From positions 13,314,501-13,378,500 of the forward strand of contig JAUIMM010000115.1 of assembly GCA_031769625.1 (NCBI GenBank): 64,000 nt of DNA. Reading direction: 5' to 3'. The translations under genes and the position numbers were made by a program. Positions 58,586 through 64,000 of this stretch are shown here, piece after piece. This DNA is from Taudactylus pleione. Taxonomy: Eukaryota > Chordata > Amphibia > Anura > Myobatrachidae. Position 1 is the first letter of the stretch; every line of letters begins with the position of its first letter. The notes below the pieces were generated by a model. That model was not told the DNA's origin and made no database searches. It saw only the letters and a list, made by a program, of their open reading frames with translations.

Positions 58586-59129
58586 TATTGAAAACAATTT
58601 TTCTGGGAATTGAATCATCTTTTTTTACACGATTGGACAATTTATGATCTCATATAGGTCACTTGTTACAACAATTTATTACCTCTTAACCATGGACATT
58701 AATCACATGTCATTTTAATGCAGTTGTCTTCATTCACATAACGTATGAGGCTTAGTATAAATCTCTACTCATGAGCATCATACTTGTATTTTACATGTTT
58801 TTGTGTATGTGAGTTTTACCTTATCCTGATGTATTATTATCATTATTAAATGTATATGACTACAATTAGCGCTCCCTTCTTCTCCATTTATCTTTTCCAT
58901 TAGGGGCTAGCCACCCCTTAGGTGTAGCTGCTCATAGACTTCATCCTTTTTAGACCACAGTGCCCAGTTTTCTGTGTATTTTTTACAATAACTAATATTA
59001 CAATCCTACAGACCTGTAATTGTAAAGCTACTGCCCTATCACACTGGTGTCCCTTAATCTAGCAGGCCTGCACACTGAAGCAGTTAACTTCAATTAGGTT
59101 TCTTGAACTTTTGCAACCTGGGCTACATT

Positions 59130-59453
59130 CATGCTCGCCTACTCTCCCGGGAGTAGCGGGAGATCCCCGATTTTTCGGGTAACCCACCCTGCACCCCGAT
59201 GAAGTGGTGAAGTGGGCAGGATGGAGAGATTTTCCAAGAAATTTGTGGTTCCGTAGGGAGGATCGGGGCTAAATTACGCGATTCGTGCCATGTAGCGCAG
59301 CCCCTTTCCTCACGGACCCGCGAATGGCTGGGTTTTCCTGTAAAGGGGATGGGGCCTAATGATGGCAATAGTCTGGCCCCTCCCCCCAAAGATGAGAGCA
59401 GCAGGTCCTCTCTGGTGACTCTTGGAAAGTTGCCCTGCAAAGCTAGAAAGTAT
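59130..59453. mobile_element. MITE with 9-bp duplication (CTCCCGGGAG family)
   Basis: Perfect duplications GGCTACATT (59121-59129, 59454-59462); the empty site is visible at about 59907. Interior CTCTCCCGGGAGTAGCGGGAG and CCCGATTTTTCGGG are palindromic. The minus-strand open frame is incidental. Confidence 0.75.
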
Positions 59454-59719
59454 GGCTACATTTCAATTAAATGAAGTGCACTGGAAGACACAGTGGAATA
59501 CTCTTTCAACCTGAAAATCCTTCACTCCCTCAGTACTGCTCTCACATGGCTGTCCTCCTACCACTCTGACCATTATTATTAATAATAATTGCAAGGTGAT
59601 ATTAAAATGCAATGTAAGTTTAGCTTCTTAACAATATTTTTTCATATGATTCAATATTGAACATCTTTCAGCATAAATGTGTGATAGTAAATATAAAATT
59701 CAATCCTTGTTCCTCAAGA

Positions 59720-59939
59720 TATGATTGTAATTTTTATTGTTATCTCAATAAATGGAATTACAGTTATACAATAACTAATATTACAATCCTACAGACCTGT
59801 AATTGTAAAGCTACTGCCCTGTCACACTGGTGTCCCCTAATCTAGCAGGCCTGCACACTGATGCATGTAACTTGAATTAGGTTTCTTGAACTTTTGCAAC
59901 CTGGGCTACATCTCAATTAAATTAAGTTCACTGGAAGAG
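59720..59939. repeat. dispersed repeat copy 2 (uninterrupted)
   Basis: Homologous to the split copy at 57590-59489 and shows the pre-insertion state at both insertion points. Confidence 0.8.
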
Positions 59940-59969
59940 GAAGGGGGCATTAACAATGTAACAGACAAA

Positions 59970-60518
59970 GGCCCTCATTCAGAGCCGTACGCTCTGAGCA
60001 GAGCGCACACTCTGAATGAGGGCCGCCCTCCATAAAAATGGAGCGTCCTCCTGGACGCTCGTATAGCTGTGGGTCACCACCCACAGCCTAGACGAGCGTG
60101 CAGTTTGATGGCCGCGATGGTCGTGACCATCGCGACCATCGAAACTGCGAACCGGAGCCTGCGGTTGAGGTTTTCAACCGCAAGGCCCGGAGTGATTTTG
60201 TCTCTATCAGAACCAAAATCACTCCCACTGACATCACTAGTGATGTCAGTGGGCCGGCTTCTGACGGGAGGCGTTCCCTTGGGAACGCCCCCGTCAGGGA
60301 GGCACGCCCCCGGCACGCCCACCAAAGGGGGCGTGCTGTCAATCAACATCGACAGCACGCCCCCTTTGATCAGACACAACGAGCGAAGGACTTTCCTTCG
60401 CTTGTCGCGTCTGGCGCATGCGCACGACGGAGCTACCTCCGTCGTGCGCATGCTCAGTGCAGACCATCGACCCACTTGCGAGCGGACAGCCGCTTGCGAG
60501 TGGGTCTGAATCAGGGCC
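59970..60518. mobile_element. palindrome-rich MITE (CTCATTCAGAGCC family), copy 2
   Basis: GGCCCTCATTCAGAGCCG at the left and GGGTCTGAATCAGGGCC at the right. It contains a perfect 30-nt palindrome at 60224-60253 (half-site CCCACTGACATCACT) at the place matching 19779-19806 of copy 1, plus palindromic runs around 60270-60300 and 60410-60450. Long open frames on both strands reflect high GC, not genes. Confidence 0.7.
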
Positions 60519-60521
60519 AAA

Positions 60522-60992
60522 GGACCTAATTCAGCAAGGATCGCAATTGTGATCGCAGTTGTGATTCCGCACGTAAACTGCGATAGTATGCTAATACATT
60601 GCGATCGCTATGCCGTCGCAGAACTACACAAGGACTACCACTTTACCTTACACACGTTTGTAATCTTTAGCAAGACTGCGATACCATCGGTACAATTGAG
60701 TAGCATCGCAGCCTCAAGCACACTTGCATAAGCTCTGACCTTACTCAGAAATTGCTAACTTCCTCTCACGCTATGAGTCCTCAGACTGAATACGGCATTG
60801 CAGTGGTTAATTTATGCACGCCCCTGCAGCGGTGTTCGAATGCACTGGGACACCTGTGTTTTGCCGACCACCCCCCATCACCTCCCACAAACGGCACTTC
60901 ATGTCAATCACTCTTGCATATGCATGCAGAGAATGCAACAGTCGGCTGAATGCATGCGTATTAGCAACTGCAACCCTTGCTGAATCAGACCC
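60522..60992. mobile_element. MITE, GATTCAGCANGGATCGCAATTGC family, copy 2
   Basis: GGACCTAATTCAGCAAGGAT at the left and, inverted, GGGTCTGATTCAGCAAGGG at the right. Directly abuts the previous MITE (four bases apart). Confidence 0.6.
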
Positions 60993-60999
60993 ACTGTCT

Positions 61000-61928
61000 G
61001 AAGTTTGTAGCTCTGTTACTTTACTTCAGACAATAACGGGCTTAGGCAATATGGCCTGGGCAGCAGAGAGTCTGGCCGGGTCCCGGTAATGGTAAGGGGG
61101 CATGGCCTGATGTAAGGAGACGTGGTCAGGTAACCTGTCAAAAAAAATAAAATGAAACTATTATTGATGCAGAGGTGCAGGCTAAGTGGATGTAGCATGC
61201 TAGCAGCCAATGTTTCCAGTCTGCGCATGCGTCCACGTCGCATGGGAAAGCCTCAAAACAAATTTAGATACAAAAAGAGGCAATTTCAGTGGGTTTTTCT
61301 AGGTGGTAACAAGGGGTGGCTAGCCAGGCGCGGGCGTGTCACACGACTTTTGCTACAGTTTCATTGATTTCGGCGGCCATGTTCAGATAATCTGCTCCTC
61401 CATAGGGCTGGTACAATGTTCGATGGTGCGACCGATGTGCGGACGATGGTCCGCACATGAGAATGAGGCCCCTAATACGTAGAGCGGCGGATTTGCGCCA
61501 CAGCGGGTGGGTGTCTCTTTACGAATCCTATCAGCTGCAGCATTATCATAAAGATGCAGTCACATTGCAAAAATAGAATCAGGCCCATTAACTTTTCCAC
61601 CTAACATATGTTAATTGTTATCAGTGTCTGTTCCTTCTTTTTTATCTTACAGTATTGTTAGTGCATTATACACAGAGAATAGCAATGTCAAGCAATATAA
61701 TTTTAAAATCATGCCCTTAAACATATTTCATATTACCTTCATTATTAAAGGGGATGGTTTCTCCCATCACATTTCATACATTGCTATTGGGCCTGATTCT
61801 GAGTTGTACGCTTTTGCACAGCAGCTGTATCTTTGGATGTAGCTACTGTACAATAATATGCTAATGTTTGCCGGAGGAATCTGAAGGTAAAAGACGTCTC
61901 CTGCTGGCATCTCAGATCTGTTGCCTGA
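61000..61928. other. unassigned stretch
   Basis: 61800 (GGGCCTGATTCTGAGTTGTACGC) and 61440-61590 show MITE-like end words, but partners are not placed. No gene is seen. Confidence 0.35.
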
Positions 61929-62464
61929 GGGCCTGATTCACTACAGTTCGCTATTTTGCTTATATGCACGCAACGCAGTTGCTAATATCAGCAGTGACAT
62001 GTAAATGTTTGCATTCGCATTGCGATCGCAGCCTGACATAAGGATGCCCACTTCCCCTTACTCACATCCGTATACTTGGCCAACATAGAGAAACAATCGG
62101 TAACATTGAGTAACATCAGACAGTTAATGAAGCCCAGACTTTACTCAGGAATTGCTTACTTAGGCGCACGCCATGAGGCCTCAGGCTGCATCTAGTATCG
62201 CAGTGGCTAATTTATGTACGCCCATGCAACGGCGTTGAAACGCAGTGGCACGCTTGTTTTTACCCAAACAACCCCCCGCCGCCACCCACAAACAGCACTT
62301 CCTGTCAACCACTCTTCCTTGGGTCTGTTTATCCTCTGCAATCGCTGTCCCGATTGAGGTGGCTAGTTCGCGCACGTGAATTGTGATGCATACGTATGTG
62401 CAGTACGCTACAATCGATCCAATTGTGTGCGTATAAGCAACTGCGATCCTTGACGAATCAAGCC
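61929..62464. mobile_element. MITE, diverged relative of the GATTCAGCANGGATCGC family
   Basis: GGGCCTGATTCACTACAG at the left and CTGCGATCCTTGACGAATCA(A)GCCT at the right, with GCGATCGCAG inside. Borders approximate. Confidence 0.5.
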
Positions 62465-62646
62465 TGAGTTCAAAGATGCAGGATTGTATCAACATCACGA
62501 CTGGCTTATGAGGCCGGTAAATCTATGGCTATAAGACATAGACACTGGCCTTAGCCCATTGGTCAGGAGGCTTAGAAGTAATGTTGTGTACTTGGCTGAA
62601 AGAGGTGTCACGTGACGAAGGGAAAATGGAAGATCTATATACAACT

Positions 62647-63659
62647 TAGAGATGGGTGGTTCGGTTTTGGCTCGGTTAATTTTGGATCTGAAAATAAAAT
62701 CTTATTGGCTATCCGGCTAGTAAGTGTTTTGTAAAGCCAATAAGATAAATCCGAACTGTAACCAGTGTGTTAAATAATTAATTTCTACATAAGCATATAA
62801 GTAGTAACACACATATGACCTTGCTAGGCCTCATTGAGGGTTTGAAAAGAGATTGTATTCATACAGTTGCAGTCTAAGTATAGAATGGTTAGATATAACC
62901 TTTTGGGGTCAAACAAGACATAATTTGAGGGGCCTATTCGTACCTGTCACTATCAGAGAAGTATAATGAGCCATTCATAGCTTACATGGTCTTGTCAGTA
63001 GTCAGTGAGCCACATTCCATTGGAATGACCATTGTAAGATGTGTAGAGATGCTAAGCATTATGGGTAATCTGAGACTCTACACAAAGGAGCTTTGAGAGT
63101 TTATCTCCAGCCATACTAGTATACGTCTTTACTGTATGTCTTTGTCTGGTAATATGTTTGTGCTTACGGAGCATGTGCAAGAGAGAGAAGTTTGGTCAAT
63201 GCTATGTTGGACCAACCAGTTCTTGATACCTAGTTTGTAACTAATATAGGCTTAATATCCAGAAAGCCACCACCCCATTTTAGGCTATATAAATCAGAGG
63301 TAGACAAAGGCTCTTAGCTCGTGCATGGATCTCAGACTGCAGTAAGGATGCCTGCAATGTAAATTGAACTACCTGGGCATGGTGAAACGAGGGCTCCCCA
63401 GAGAAGATAAGATGAAGTACATCTTATGCTGAAGAGGATGAATTACCGATGTCATCTGAATACATAGACAAAAGTTGAGTATACTGTATACTTTGTATGT
63501 TACTTGTTTGTTTTTTACTTGTAAATAAAGTGTGTTCATTTGTACTCACTCATTTTGGTCACATGTGTACTATTCATTTTCGATCAGAACGAAGCCCACC
63601 ATTATGCACGAACTTGCACTAATAAAAAGAACAGAGTAAAACCAAACTGCTTATCTCTA
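62647..63659. mobile_element. hAT-like non-autonomous element
   Basis: TAGAGATGGGTGGTTCGGTTTT at the left and, inverted from 63659, TAGAGATAAGCAGTTTGGTTTT. These ends resemble those of hAT copy C. The interior, about 1 kb, is non-coding. Flanking 8-mers match poorly (5 of 8). Confidence 0.5.
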
Positions 63660-64000
63660 ATATACGTACATTAGAAAATCTGTCCACAATTTATTTTAAG
63701 TCCATTAAAGTACCCTTTAATATAAAAACGAGTTTTACTGTATATGACTCAGATGACAATTTTTATTTCACCTTCAAATCATCGTGAGATAATCAAAGTT
63801 GTCAAGTTGAATTGGTTTGTAAAGTCAATATAAGAATTTAGCAGAATCTGACTGTGACCATCGCCATGGGTTACGGCGATTCATCAAAAGCCCATGTCAT
63901 GACTGTACGTATCTTGTGTGCTCTGTATAAAGTGTGTGTATTATCATAATTCCCTAAAGTATATATTTCAGGAATGGCTGCTTGCCATGAATGGATACAG
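63660..64000. other. unassigned to window end
   Basis: AT-rich; nothing supported. Confidence 0.5.

Larger units (their letters stand above)
57639..58981. mobile_element. insertion with ~290-bp inverted arms (Penelope-like tail pair)
   Basis: Flanked by perfect 13-bp duplications TTTACAATAACTA (57626-57638, 58982-58994). The arms 57641-57930 and 58597-58895 are near-identical inverted copies. The centre has a hammerhead-like core on the minus strand (58541-58585) and a 70-80 bp tandem duplication. A variable-length duplication with opposing terminal repeats fits Penelope elements, though no reverse transcriptase is present. Confidence 0.7.
57590..59489. repeat. dispersed repeat copy 1, split twice
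   Basis: Pieces 57590-57638, 58995-59129 and 59463-59489 together match the uninterrupted copy at 59720-59939 (GTTATCTCAATAAATGGA, ACAATCCTACAGACCTGTAA, GGTTTCTTGAACTTTTGC). The two interruptions are the elements at 57639 and 59130. Confidence 0.8.

Noticed and set aside
60069..60529. Overlapping ~145-codon frames on both strands
   Set aside because: They lie in a GC-rich palindromic MITE and mirror each other; no domain.

Overview
The window looks like gene-poor, repeat-dense DNA of a vertebrate, most likely a frog. I infer this from the repeat mix: hAT elements with BED-finger transposases, Penelope-like retroelements, an endogenous retrovirus with a leucine-type primer site, a Tc1-type end, a pogo-like element, and many short palindromic MITEs with TTA, 8-bp or 9-bp target duplications. 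I found no intact host gene, tRNA, rRNA or CRISPR array. All recognisable coding sequence is transposon- or retrovirus-derived and broken, except one fragment of an uncharacterised protein family that a retrovirus has split.

Layout. 1-5.5 kb: a Penelope-type tail with a hammerhead-like core and a (TA)n tract that received a deleted hAT (copy A, 461-1538), then small MITEs, a Tc1 end and a telomere-like element. 6.3-7.7 kb: an old Penelope reverse transcriptase, minus strand. 10.9-17.0 kb: a decayed hAT (copy C). 18.5-23.2 kb: a three-deep nest (telomere-like element, hAT-type element, telomere-like element). 23.6-26.0 kb: pogo-like and hAT MITEs plus another telomere-like element. 26.3-31.6 kb: the best-preserved hAT (copy B), with a nine-unit tandem array and a transposase lacking its central catalytic segment. 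31.8-36 kb: a long-inverted-repeat element, a Penelope endonuclease fragment and a hAT scrap. 36.2-39.6 kb: a collapsed LTR element. 40.9-44.4 kb: MITEs and a minisatellite. 44.4-49.2 kb: an LTR-bounded endogenous retrovirus, minus strand, inside the uncharacterised pseudogene. 50-64 kb: Penelope fragments, MITEs, an inverted-arm insertion, a repeat pair in which one copy is an empty site for two insertions seen in the other, and a final hAT-like element.

How the parts relate. The three hAT copies share terminal repeats, a TATA-box module, a tandem array between promoter and coding region (different repeat in copy C) and, in B and C, a 20-bp stem-loop just after the transposase stop that is kept by compensatory changes. 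The two LTR elements share a polypurine tract and a homologous polyprotein segment, so they belong to one lineage. The most unusual signals are the conserved hAT stem-loop, the four-copy family of TTAGGG-like elements with 9-bp duplications, the hammerhead-like cores in Penelope tails, and the retrovirus-split pseudogene.
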